DNA of 64,000 nt from Rusavskia elegans (taxonomy: Eukaryota; Ascomycota; Lecanoromycetes; Teloschistales; Teloschistaceae): contig SAUG01000133.1 in assembly GCA_011316305.1 (NCBI GenBank), positions 95,716 to 159,715 of the forward strand, given 5' to 3'. The notes beneath the pieces were generated by a model that saw nothing but the letters and a program-made list of their open reading frames with translations, ran no database searches and was not told where the DNA came from. The translations under genes and the position numbers were made by a program. Below, in pieces: positions 13,151 through 24,890 of the stretch (positions are counted from its first letter, which is position 1; each line of letters opens with the position of its first letter).

Positions 13151-14133
13151 TTTAATCCGATTTAAAAGACTAGTATAAAATAACTAAAGATTATATAAGT
13201 AAAAATAATAGTAGAAGAGACCGTATATAGTAATAAAAGTATCGGATTATAAGCGATTAATTTAGTTTAGAGATTTAAATTTAGGAAAGCTAAAGGAAAA
13301 ATTCTATATTAATAATATTATCCTATATCGATAAAGAAAATAAATAGATAATAAAGACGAAGATATATAGATATCTGTAGTAAAGATTAACGTTAAAGTT
13401 AGAGTAGACTGTAGATATTTATAAGTAGATAAAGCGAAAGACGGAAAATTTTCGGTAAAACGTTAAAGTTATAAAGAAGTAAATCTTAAAAGAAGATATT
13501 TTTATTTTAAATAATAATAGCTATAATAAAAAGGAAAATTAGGAGTATTAGAAATATAAAACGTATAATCTTTAGAAATTAATTTTCTAAACCTCTATTA
13601 TAAACGAAGATATTTCCTTTATCGAACTATATATTTAAATCTATAGTATTTAACGTTCCTTTAAATAATTTTTTTAAACTTTTATCTATTAGTTAATATA
13701 ATATATATTCTAAATCAATATTACTTACTATAATAAATTTTATAGCAGTATTATCTCGTTTTTATAAAAGCTAGTCTTCGGCTTTTTCTATTATAGATCT
13801 GAAACTCCGATCTAGTATCTAGCTAAAAGTTTTAAAAATAAAAAAAAATAAAAGTATAACGAATAGATATACGATATATATTACTATCTATAACGTTCTT
13901 TATATAGACGAGCCTAGAAATCTTAGAATTTTAGAATCCTAGGAAAGATATAAAACGAAGTAAAAAACGTATAAATAGATTATAATACTAGAATTTTTAG
14001 AATTTTAAATAGATTTATCTAATACTAGATAAACGGTTACTAAATAATATTTTATAGATAGAAAATATAAAATCTTTATACTCTATATATTATTAATCTA
14101 AAGGTATTAATCTATTAGATATATATAATTATT

Positions 14134-14271
14134 TGGCCTGGTGGCGCAGTGGTAACGCTGCGTGACCTGGAGGCCCAACGGATCCGCGCTCTATCTCGGA
14201 GTTAGCGGAGTTAATCTAGCGGGTCGGGGGTTCGAATCCCTCGAAGACTAACCTAATACTTGAGTTTTTTT
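14134..14271 (+). ncRNA. tRNA-like / SINE-like Pol III unit, escaped RIP
   Basis: A GC-rich patch in the AT desert. It has a perfect tRNA A box (tggcgcagtgg, 14142-14152) and B box (ggttcgaatcc, 14229-14239). The T-stem is good (ggggg/ccctc) and a run of seven T (14265-14271) could terminate Pol III. The D-arm folds (gcg/cgc). The acceptor stem pairs only about 4 of 7 and A-to-B spacing is 87 nt, too long for a normal tRNA unless an intron and a long variable arm are both present. A tRNA-derived SINE or tRNA pseudogene is the best reading. CpA and TpG dinucleotides survive here, unlike the surroundings. Confidence 0.55.
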
Positions 14272-15292
14272 CTATCGACTAAATCGATTTTTATAGAATT
14301 TAAAATATAGAAAAACTAGATAGTAGATTATCTCGGTTTAGCCCGATCGATCGAACTTAATTAAATTAATTAATAAAGTTAAATAGATTACGGTTTTCTT
14401 CTAGGTTTTAGTCCAGATCTAGCTCCTTCGGAAGTTCTTAATTCGAGTTCTCGGTAAAATATTTAAATACCAAATAATTACGTAATCTGATCGGTTTAGC
14501 GCCTCTAGCGGTAAAATCGTAAAAGATTAAAATCAAAATCCGAATAATTAATATATAATTATTTTCTAAATAATCTTTTAATATAGTAGAAGAAAATAGT
14601 ATTAATATATAAAGAATCTTATCTAGTTAAAAAAACGAAAGCGAAGTATAAAAACTACGATATTTAAAAGATTAATAAAGTTTATAAATAGTTTAAAAAA
14701 AGTATACTACTAAGAAATTTATAGATAGTAATTTCTAAAAAATTAATAAAAGTTACTAGTTTTCTAAAAATTAATACCGGTTTATTTTATTTAATTAAAT
14801 TTAAAAATTTAAACCTTAATAACTTTAAATTTAACCAACTTTAGAACATTTATTATTATTAGTTTCTATTTTAATTCTAGCTATTATATAGTTAATAAAA
14901 AAGAATTAAAAGTTATAGTAACTAGTTTATAGAATTATTACTAGTTTTCGCTATACCTTATTTCTTTTTCTATTAAAATCTATAAAAGTAATAGTAGAAT
15001 CTACTCAAATATTAATATAGACCCGATTAAATAAAAATTATCTAATAAAGTTTCTAATAATATAAACCTTTTTAATTAAAACTAATTATACGATCTATAT
15101 AGCTATCCGATATCTAATAATAGCGAAACTCTAATATACGATTCGGATAATACTATTAATTTAAAATTTTTAAAAATAAACTTTAAATAATAATACCGAG
15201 AAAATTTAACGCGTTTTATTAAAAAGTAAAATATTATTACCGAAGCGACTTTAGAAAATATCTAGAATCTACTATAAAGTAATAGAATAAAT

Positions 15293-15620
15293 TAGACTGG
15301 CCGTCGGGTCGGGTTTCGAACCCGGGTTAGCCAATCCGATCCGATCCGACCCGAAAAAACGCTAAACTTTAGTATAAAAGTATAAAGATAGTATAACTTT
15401 TATACGAATTTACTAAAAAAATTCTAATTAATTAACTATACTAACTAGAGAGTCCGTAGTAAAACTAAATATATTACTTCGATATATTACTTTTATTAAA
15501 AAATTAAAATAATAATATATTAAATATATTAAATAATCGGGTCGGATCCGGGTCGGGTTACCAAAATCGGATCGGATACCCGACGGTTCGACGGGAATCC
15601 GATTCGAAACGGTCAGTTTG
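15293..15620. mobile_element. hAT-type MITE, 328 bp
   Basis: Left end tagactggcc, right end ggtcagtttg (its RIP-altered inverse), flanked by an exact 8-bp duplication gaataaat at 15285-15292 and 15621-15628. Eight-bp target duplications and short inverted ends are the hallmark of hAT elements. Both subterminal regions carry CpG-rich gggtcgga/tccgaccc arrays like those of the 5.4-kb element at 16865. The interior has no coding capacity, so it is non-autonomous and probably derived from that family. Confidence 0.8.
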
Positions 15621-18439
15621 GAATAAATAGAATTAGTAATATATCTAGAAAAAATAAAGGGAAATAAAAAAGAGGATTACTATTAAATAGCTATATAGAT
15701 AGTAATAAAGGAATTATAGACGTTTTAAAAAATATACTAGCGAAGCGTAATTAAACTATAGCCGTTCGAGATAATAAGAAAGTAGAAATAGCTATTATAT
15801 AAAATAAGACTATTCTAGTAATTAAAAATATACTAGAAATATTCCTTCTAGATTAATTAGCGAATATTAATAAACGTCGGAAAGAATTAAATCTAGAAAA
15901 ATAGATATTATTAGAAAACAAGTTAGCTAGAATAATATCGACGCTAAACCTAAAAAGCGCGGCTATAATTAAAATAAAAATCGGTTCTATTAATATAAAA
16001 GTACTAGTTTCAACTAATAATAAAATTAGTATATTTAGATAAATACTATATAGTTCTAATAGTATAGAATTTTAAAAGATAGATAAAAATAGATTTCTAC
16101 TATATACTAGATCGAGTAAATAAAAAAGAATTTTAGAATAAAAAATAGATTAAAATTATAATTAATAGAAGAAATATTAAAGACTTTTTCCGGTACCGGA
16201 AATATATTAATATCTTTAATACTAAAAGTCGACCTAGATAGAAAAATACTAAAATAATTAAAGATAAAAAAAATAATAAAGGAAAATATTATTTAGTTAA
16301 AGATCTACCGGAAACTCGTAAGATTTCGGAAGTTATAATAGATAAATTAATCGATATTCGAATAATAAAACTATTAGAATCGAAAAAATATAAATCGAAA
16401 AAAAGAAAATTTAAAGTATAGAAATAAATTCTAATCGATCTTTAATATCTAATATAAAAAGTCGTAATAAATACGTATACCGACGGTATCGAGATAGTAA
16501 AGATATTTTATAGGGAATATAACCAAATTTTATAACGAAATAAAGAGCTTAAATATACTATTAACCGACTAATAATAGAAATATACCTACTCGAATAATA
16601 TATTACTAATAACGAACTCTAGATTCTAATATTAACGGAAAGATTCCTACGTAAATCTATTTAATTTAAGACTATTATAAAAAGAATATTACTAATCTAT
16701 AATAGTAAACTATCGTTAGAATATAATAACTTTATCTAATATTCCTACTAGATTTATAATCCCGACTATAAACCCGAGATTATAAATAGTAGTTAGATAA
16801 TTCTATTTAAAATCTAAAAGCCAAAACTATTATATAATTTAATAATTTTTAATATAATAATAATTAAACTGATCGTCGGATCGGGTTTCGAATCTAGATT
16901 GGCTAATCCGACCCGACCCGAATCGGATCGGGTTTTTCTACGGTTCGATCCGATTTAAATTTAGATCGAAATCGGATATCCGGGTTCGACCCGCTAAAAC
17001 GCTAAAATCGCGAATAAAAATATAATTCTAGTATTAAAATATAATTTATTTCCTATATTATATTATTTATAAATCCTATTTTTTTTTAATATTATACTAA
17101 AGATTTTAGGTATTTCTAATATTAACGTATACTATTTATTATCGTCTATTAAATAGTTAATACTATTCGTATTATTATTTAGTTTCTATATATCTATATT
17201 ACCTTTCTATATTACTATTATAGAAATATAATATAAAATATCTAATATAAATATCGATTTTTATTTTTTTATTTTCTAGACTGATACGGCTAGCGAAAGC
17301 TTTTTTACTAGGTTTCTATTAAATAATATCTATCCTAGTTAATCTATAAGCTAGTTTCTAAATCGATCTATAACCGAAATTCCGGCTAAATTCAATCGTT
17401 TATATAGAAAGTAATAATAGATTATTAAAGATATAGTAGATAAAATTTAAACCGACTATCTAGGACTAGTATTTCGGGATAATAATAAATTTATTTAATA
17501 GAATATAGATTACTATTAAGATTTCTAATAATAGTAGTCTAGTATTCCTATTACTATAGATATTAAAGATAGGATTTAAAAGAAAATAGCCGATTTTCTA
17601 TAAACGAAAAAGGTTTTAATATAAAGATAGTCGTTCTAGTAGAATAAATTCTACTAGATAGCCTTAATAATAAATAGTCTATCTAAAATTATATATAAAT
17701 ATTATTTTAAAATTTTCGATTATTCTATAACCTCTAGTTCTTTAAATATATCTACTATAAAGAAATATCTTTTAATTAATAGTTATTACGGATTTAAGCG
17801 ATATAACTTCTAGTCTATTATTAAAGTAATATTTATCCGCGTAAATAGTAAATAGTAATATAAAGAGGTAATATAAAGCTTATTTATTTAATAATAGAAA
17901 AAGAGCTATATTAAGCTGGATTTTACTTTCGATTAAAACGCCTAGAATAAATATCTATATAAAACTTTTTTGGATTTAAATCTACTAGTCCGGACTATTA
18001 AAAACGCGAATTTTAGAAAACTACTATAAATATTTTATCTAGACGTATAGCTATTTAAGCGTATATAACTTTTAATAATAATTTTTAATAATTTTAAAAC
18101 TATCCGCGATAGAATTAAATCTGATTTAAAAACTATAGAATATATTTTATTTATATTAAATACCTGGTTAAATTTATAGAAGGTCGCGTATTTAGAAGTA
18201 TTTATATACTAGGTTAATATATAGTTTTAATTTTAAAAGTATCTACTTAGATTTATATTTCTATCTATAAATTATTCCGGCTGTTTATAGTACTAAAGGC
18301 TATTAATGTTTTTAGAGTTATTCTAGTTTAAATAGTAGCTTTTAGATATTATTACCGATAATACTAGCTCTAATTTAATATTAAAAAAAAAGTTTAAAAA
18401 AACTTTTAATCGGTTTTATAGTCGATAGGATCGACTATA

Positions 18440-19330
18440 AAACTCGCTATTTTATCTAGTTTATATAATTAATCTAATAGTCTAAAATTTTATTAAAGTT
18501 ATTAGATTATAAATATTAGGCGATAGCTTTATCTATTAGCTAGATAATAAATAAATTATAGCTATCGATACCGGCCTATTAAATATTATAAAAAAGGTAA
18601 TATATATAGATAATATAAATTAAATAATTTTTATACTAATAGTATTTTTAGGCTCGCGCTATTACTATCTATTTCGATATTTCCTTTTAATATAAACTTC
18701 GTTTTAAAGAATTTTAGAATAGGGCCGACTCTAATTTCTATACTAGGAACCTTATTTAAAATATTTATATTCGATAGAATTCGATTTATCTTATAATTTA
18801 TATAGTATATCTACTTTATTAAACTATTAATAAATTCCTCGAAGAGAATTCGCGAAATCTATAAATATAAGAGATTACCTTTAATATAGATAAATAGTAA
18901 TTTCTTTTTTTTATAGATAGTATACTATAGCCGTTCTATAAAATTATTTTAATAGTTTCGCGAACTATAGGCGTTAGAATTTATCTAGTATACCGACTTT
19001 ATAGTACGCTTTATAATTATTTTACTAAAATATAGAAAATTATAGAAGTTTTAAACTATTTTTAGAAAGCGATAGTATTAATAACTTATAAAAAGATTTT
19101 TACTAAATTTACTAAATATTATTTTCGTACTAAAAATAAAAGAAGACTAATATATAACTTTACGAATATTTTTAATTCTATAGTAAAATTTAGCTTTTAT
19201 CGAAACTAGAATACCGATAAATAGAAAAAAGATATAGAAGAATATTCGGAATATATAGATAAATATCGGAATAAATTTAAAGAATACTTTAATAAGTATT
19301 ATAGAGTTCCTATTAATCTACTAAATTATA
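18440..19330 (+). pseudogene. hAT transposase remnant (C-terminal half)
   Basis: With RIP stops read as Gln, the plus strand gives YLVYIINLIVQNFIKVI near 18450, corresponding to the hAT histidine/ILNLIVxAxL motif. About 400 bp later comes VSRTIGVRIYLVYRLYSTLY, a match to the LSRTRGVTIHxVxxxYxxLF block. It is followed by IYNFTNIFNSIVKFSFYRNQ, corresponding to the LYxIAxILdPxxKLxxY dimerisation region. Order and spacing fit hAT family transposases. Multiple stops and AT saturation mean it is dead. Confidence 0.65.
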
Positions 19331-19956
19331 GAACCCGTTATAGAAAGGAAAATAAAGTAATATATAATAGTAATATATTATAAATATATTAACTAGTTAA
19401 TAGCCTGCTATAACTATTTTAAATAGTCTTTTTTAATAGTTCTAATATCTTCGAGTATTTACTTCCGAAGCTAATCGATATCTTCGCGTTAATACTATCG
19501 AAGATAATCTAAATTAGATATTTTAGAAAGATAATACTTCGAACTTTCTAAAATTAGTATAGATAGCTCGTAATATTCTTTTCTATCTAATATCTTTAGT
19601 CGGAATTAAACGGACTTTTAGTTTCGTTAGAAGAGTTTATTAGTAGAATCGAGTCTAAATAATTCTATAGTATATAGAATAGACAATAATAATTAAATAC
19701 TATAACTATACTATAGATTTAGATCCCGATAAAATATTAGAAAAGCTATAAGATATATTTAATCGGATAGAAATAAAAGATAGTATTATATTTCTAGAAA
19801 GGGATCTATTTAAAAAGAATTTTAAAAGTATATTAGGTAGATTAGTCTAGTATACTTTTTACTTAGTATTAGTATAATAATATATATAGATAATATATTA
19901 TTTCTAGACTATTACTTTTCGATTTATATAACTATTTAGATAGTTTAATATTTTCC

Positions 19957-20090
19957 TTTATATCTTTATCTTTATTTTTATTTTTATTTTTATTTTTATT
20001 TTTATCTTTATCTTTATTTTTATCTTTATTTTTATTTTTATCTATATCTTTATCTATATCTTTATCCTCTTCTATATCTTTATTCTAACT
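19957..20090 (+). repeat. T-rich hexanucleotide-like simple repeat
   Basis: Irregular tandem units of ttttta, tatctt and tctatc run through this stretch, inside the hAT element after the transposase remnant. Probably replication slippage in RIP-mutated DNA. Confidence 0.7.
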
Positions 20091-22900
20091 ATTAAAATTA
20101 ATATTTTTAACTAAACTTTTATTATCTTTAAGCTTAATATTATCCCGCGTAGAAGAGTATATTTCTACTACCTAATCCTTTTTATTAATTTTAATTATAT
20201 TATCGCTATTTTTATCCTCCTTTTTATATAGATTTTTAATATACTTATTAGCTATATTTCTGCTATAACTAAATTTTTTAGTAAACGCCGTCTATTTTTC
20301 TAGAAGGTCTAGAATTCTAGCGGACTAAAGTTTTTAAAAGCCGGTATAATAGATAATTTATTACTAGATAAAGTTAATAATTAAAGCTATATATTTTATT
20401 AAAATTACTTTATTCGGACTATTAATAATTATATTAGACTAGAAAAAATATTAGAAATAATTATTTCTATATTAGATAGCTTTATTTATATTCGATATAT
20501 TATTTTAATATATTACTTCGCTCTATTTCTACTTTATTTACTTAATAATTATTATCTTTTCTATAGTTTCCGTAAGAGCTTTAGTATATAGATCGTTTTT
20601 ATAGTATAATACTATATATAGATTAGTATTAAGTATAGTATATATTACTTTATTATATTATTATAGATTCCTTTTTTAATTCTATAGTCTATTTTCTAAT
20701 CTCTAGTATTTTATTCTAATAGGGCCTTTATCTCTATATCTATACTTTTCTAGAAATCTGTTTTTATAAATTTTTTAAGGTATTTATATATTATAATACG
20801 GTCTATATTCTATTTTTTATAGAGTTTATATTTAGTATCGGATTATTTTTTACTATATTTATAGTTTATAACTAATTTAGATTTTATAGATAGTAACTTT
20901 TATTTAGATATAGTAGATAGTATACTAAATAATATAGTAGAATAATATAATTAGTCGCTATAGAATTATCTAAAGATTCTATATATTATAGTAGTAGAAT
21001 ATACTAGAAGTTTATAGAAATATATAGACTCGTTTAGAATTTTAACCTTCTAGCTATAGTATAACCGACGATTATTTTTATTTTATTTCTAATCTTCTAT
21101 TTTTTAATAATTAACTACTATAATAAAATATTAATATACTATATACTATACCGTATTATACTTTATTTTATTATTAGTTTTTTATTTTTTTTATTCGTCG
21201 TAGCGTAATATATAGTATATTCGAATCTAAATAGAAGTAATATATTAAAGTAATATAATTAATCGTATATTAACGCTAAAACTATTTTAGGTAAGAAATT
21301 AATTCCGACCTGTAGAAATATAGCGAAGACTCGAGGAAATAGAATCGAGAAAAATAAAAGGAAAAATAAAAAGAAATCTTATAGCGCTATAGTACTAGTA
21401 ATATTCTAGGATAATATATTCTAAATAGTCTAGCTAATAATCTATTAAAAAAAATATAAATAGAAGCCGAAAACTATTATATTTTAAGAAATTTATAGAT
21501 ATTAAAAGGGCTTTAAACCTTTTATTTCTAAAGTACCTTTTACTAGATTATATCGCGAAATCTTTGCCGACGTCGCTGCTATATATATAAATAGGAAGAT
21601 TAATAGAATATAAAACGTAGCGTTAGTAGTTCTATAGAATATAATAGAGGTATATATAGTTATTTTTCTAATAAGTAAATATATTATTTTACTATATTAC
21701 TATATATATCCGACTATACTTATTCTTTATAGATTATTAACTAGCTATAATCTATACTAAACGCGTTACTATTTAGTAGAAGGATATCTGGTTTATTAAA
21801 AAATTAATATAAAATCTAGGGGTATAGCCCGGGACGTAATAATAGCTAGTTAATAATAAGTTCTAAAAGATTAAAAGCTTTAGAAAAAAGATATATATCT
21901 AGAGGATTATTTAGGAAAAAATAATACTATTTATATAGTACCGGTATATAAGCTAATATTTATAGATAATTATTATAGAAATTAGTATAAAATAGAATAT
22001 ATTACTATTTTATATTACCCGTAATTACTTTCGTATTTAACTATCGAATATAATTATAAGTCGGGTCGGATCGGATTTTTAGATCGGATTTTTAAATTAA
22101 AATCTATAATCCGACCCGAAAGTCGAATTAGAATCTATAATCCGACCCGACCGCTTAGCGGGTCGAATCCGAATCGGATTACTAAAACCGGGTCGGATAC
22201 CCGATAGTTCGACGGAAATCCGACCCGAACCGGCCAGTCTAATAATAATAAAAGAATAGATTTATATTAACTATATAAAAAAGCCCGCGGTAACTACGAA
22301 GATATATCTATATAATATATAATTTAAAGAAACTCTATTTAATATAGAAAATATAGATCTACTAATCTATCCTAATACCGTCGCTAGCGAAAAAACGTTA
22401 GATACTATTATCGAAAACGAATTAGAAAGTAAATAATTATTATAAAAGACCGTATAGATAGAATATTCTATCTACTAGTATTTTATAACTACCTACTAGT
22501 ATTCTATAACTTCTACTAGTAGTTAGTAATTATCGTTCCAGATATATTACGATAAGATCTATAAAATATCGTATTTGTTTATAAAAAGAATTAATATTCT
22601 ATACTATTAAAAATTATATAGAAAAAGTAATTCGAATAAAATTTAATCTAAAATCTCTTTTTATTATAAATTTTCCTTTATTATTTTTTATAGTCTTTTA
22701 TTTTACTTTCTATAGTCTTTTTTCTTTCCGAATATAGTATAGAAAATAGCGGTTAATTCTAGTATAAAGTACTATCTAAAATCGTATAGATAGAATTCTT
22801 TTAATTAATTAAAACTTTTAATTTTATTATATATTTAGGCCTTTATAAATATTATAGATTATTTAATAAAAATTTAGAAATAGAAAAATACTAGTGGAAT

Positions 22901-23022
22901 TATTAAATCTAAATTAGGTTAGCGTAATTAAACGTACTTAGGCAGAATTTCTGTATATTAGAACTTAGCATCCAATCCACCTTATTCTGCATATTCTGCC
23001 TACCACCTATAACAGCACTACA
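22901..23022. repeat. Right direct terminal repeat (LTR) of the island
   Basis: Aligns with 2609-2730. Here the first 68 bp are RIP-mutated (tgttgaaccc is tattaaatct) and from 22969 on the copy is clean, ending cagcactaca. It is followed by gcgg (23023-23026), matching the bases before the left copy. The clean halves of the two copies together give the unmutated LTR. Confidence 0.8.
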
Positions 23023-23314
23023 GCGGGGCAGCGGAACGCGCTAAGGTCGTCTCTCGTGCCGTGGCTAAAGAGCCAATTCTCTCGACTCCCAACGTGAACG
23101 AGCTCAACATGGCTCAACATATACCAAGATTGGAGAAACGTCAACATCGAGTCGAGTATTATGGCCATGTCAGATCGTCCCAGGGTCAATCGGAAACCGT
23201 GAGACAACTCGAGGGAGCTACTAAGGTACGCTGCTAATCCAGAACTTTGATCAAGAAGACATCGTCTAAAATCATGAGTAATTGGACGCTCTTTCTCTGA
23301 GAGGGATCAGACAT

Positions 23315-24782
23315 CTATCGAATTTTCTTCCATCCGTGGACCTCTTTGATGGCTTTGATCAAGTCCGCGGAAACACCCATAGCCGTCACTTCGCCTCCAG
23401 CCCTTTCTACTTATCAGCACATGTCTTTCCTATCTCGGAAAGACGAGAACTCACCCAGCCCCCTGCACGATGAGCGGATTCGAGCCATACCGTTTGGTAT
23501 AGAAGCTGATGATGTTATCACTGCCTTTCAAGCCAGCGATAGCATGGCCTTTGTCGAACTCTTTCACTCCGACTTCAACCGCTTTACGGGTAACATCAAT
23601 GCTCCCTACGAACCTCACGACCCTTCCTTTCTCCTCAGCCTTCGTCTTGACTTTCTCCATCTCGTCATCAAAAGCAGGTAACTTCTCGAGGAACTCATCG
23701 CCCGAGGTACAATTCTCCAATTCGGTGGGTATCAACGACTGCACTGGAAACGCACTTGTGGATTCGATTTCCAGGCCGACCATGCGCGCCAGTATGACGA
23801 GCTTACGTGCTACGTCTACTCCATTCAGATCATCTCGAGGATCCGGTTCGGTGTATCCAGCATCCTTAGCTTTGCTGACTTCGTCGCTCCACTTACCCCC
23901 TTTTCCCTCGACCGGCGCGAAGTTGTTGAACAGGAAACTCATCGTGCCCGAGAACACTCCTTCAATCTTCTGCACTTCATCGCCCGTCTCGAGGAGATCC
24001 TTGAGCGTCGAGATGATTGGAAGTCCAGCTCCAACGGACGCTTCATGGTAAAGGAAGCCACCGTCAGGGTCGTATGGGTACGCATTCCCAGTAATCTTCT
24101 TCCAAAGATCTAGATCCGAGCTGAATGCTTTCTTATTCGGCGTGACCACGGTAATCTTGTCTGCCAGAAACTTTGGATAAAAGGCTGCAATGTCTTGACT
24201 GCTGGTGTTATCGACAAGGATGATTTCGTTCTCCGTCGTACCAAACCAGTCGAGGAGCTCTTGTGGAGATAGGGCAGGGTCGGTGCTGGCGGCAAGGTCC
24301 TTTTCCCATGTGTCCAGACTGAGTACGTGGTCCCACGTAGGGACACGGAGTGAACGGTTGCTACGTGATAGGAAAACTAGAGATACGTTCGGATACTGGG
24401 GTAGAATCCACGAGCACTGCTGCAAGAAACAGCGACCTACGCCGCCGACGCCTGACAATAACGGTCAGTTGATATTTTTGGAAATGTTACGAATCATGAG
24501 ACAAGATGATGATACAGATTCTTTAAAGAACTTTCACTCGAAGATAAAAACAGACATAACACAACTAATTGAACGCAACTTAGAATCTATTATGTAGAAA
24601 GCTGAAACAAATATAGTTAATGTTCGACACCGTATAAGCTCACCGTGAGCAATGCATCTTTGCCCAAAGCCGAGTAAGACGAAGACACTTTGGGTTTGTT
24701 CACAAAGTACAAGGCATTGTCCATAACCAGGAACACGCTGCTTACCTATAATGGCAATGGATACCTGTTTCTCGTCTCCCAT
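23315..24782 (-). CDS. hom6: Homoserine dehydrogenase (3 exons)
   Basis: NAD(P)-dependent reduction of aspartate-semialdehyde to homoserine, the branch step to threonine and methionine, cytosolic. Exons: 24782-24746, 24451-23455, 23402-23315; 1122 nt, 373 aa, close to fungal family length. The N-terminal Rossmann motif GVGGVG is created by splicing of exon 1 (MGDEKQVSIAIIG) to exon 2. Also visible are VTPNKKAFS, EASVGAGLPII, GVFSGTMSFLFN, the catalytic region YTEPDPRDDLNGVDVARK, and GSDNIISFYTKRY near the end. The C-terminal exon supplies GGEVTAMGVSADLIK. Intron 1 is long for this window (294 nt). It precedes fba1 in tandem on the minus strand, now separated by the island, and its start codon lies 108 bp from a divergent gene. 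Confidence 0.95.
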
Positions 24783-24890
24783 TGCAAAAGATCGTTGTTT
24801 CTCAATTAGAGTCCCATGAGGTAAGTCACCGCAAGGGTTATGTATTTGCTAGGGCGAAGTGCCTGGAAGCCCTAAACGCCGTGGCTCTCA

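Larger units (their letters stand above)
16865..22241 (+). mobile_element. hAT-type DNA transposon, about 5.4 kb, RIP-degraded
   Basis: Left end taaactgatc is a RIP-altered form of tagactggcc; the right end ggccagtcta is its exact inverse complement. Flanks are ataataat at 16857-16864 and 22242-22249, an 8-bp duplication (low complexity, so less decisive alone). The ends match the 328-bp MITE at 15293. The interior encodes, after reading TAG/TAA as CAG/CAA, a hAT transposase on the plus strand. The subterminal zones contain repeated gggtcgga/tccgaccc words. Confidence 0.8.
2609..23022. mobile_element. 20.4-kb LTR-bounded, RIP-degraded nested transposon island
   Basis: An AT-saturated block dominated by TpA, with remaining G/C often in CpG. 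That is the expected product of fungal RIP, which favours CpA to TpA. No long intact reading frame exists. It is flanked by direct 122-bp repeats with TGT...ACA ends and by gcgg on both outer sides, so it behaves as one LTR-type insertion that received further insertions. Identifiable contents are Ty3/Gypsy RNase H and integrase remains, an antisense gag, a Pol III-like unit, a hAT MITE and a hAT element. A full-length LTR element is usually much shorter, which supports nesting. Alternative: two solo insertions of the same family flanking unrelated repeats. Confidence 0.85.

Noticed and set aside
14134..14245. Functional tRNA gene with a named anticodon
   Set aside because: Acceptor stem pairs poorly and A-B spacing does not allow a standard cloverleaf without ad hoc intron and variable arm.
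13600..16850. Coding remains between the integrase and the hAT element
   Set aside because: RIP-corrected reading gives long Lys/Asn/Ile-rich stretches (for example near 16180-16850) but no motif I can name, so no domain is called.
15293..22241. The two tagactggcc ends at 15293 and 22241 as one 6.9-kb element
   Set aside because: Each inner end has its own partner and its own 8-bp flank (gaataaat and ataataat), so two elements are the better reading.
2609..23022. CRISPR array, centromere or mating-type locus as explanation for the AT-rich block
   Set aside because: No regular spacers or mating-type genes; LTRs, target duplications and transposon domains explain the block.
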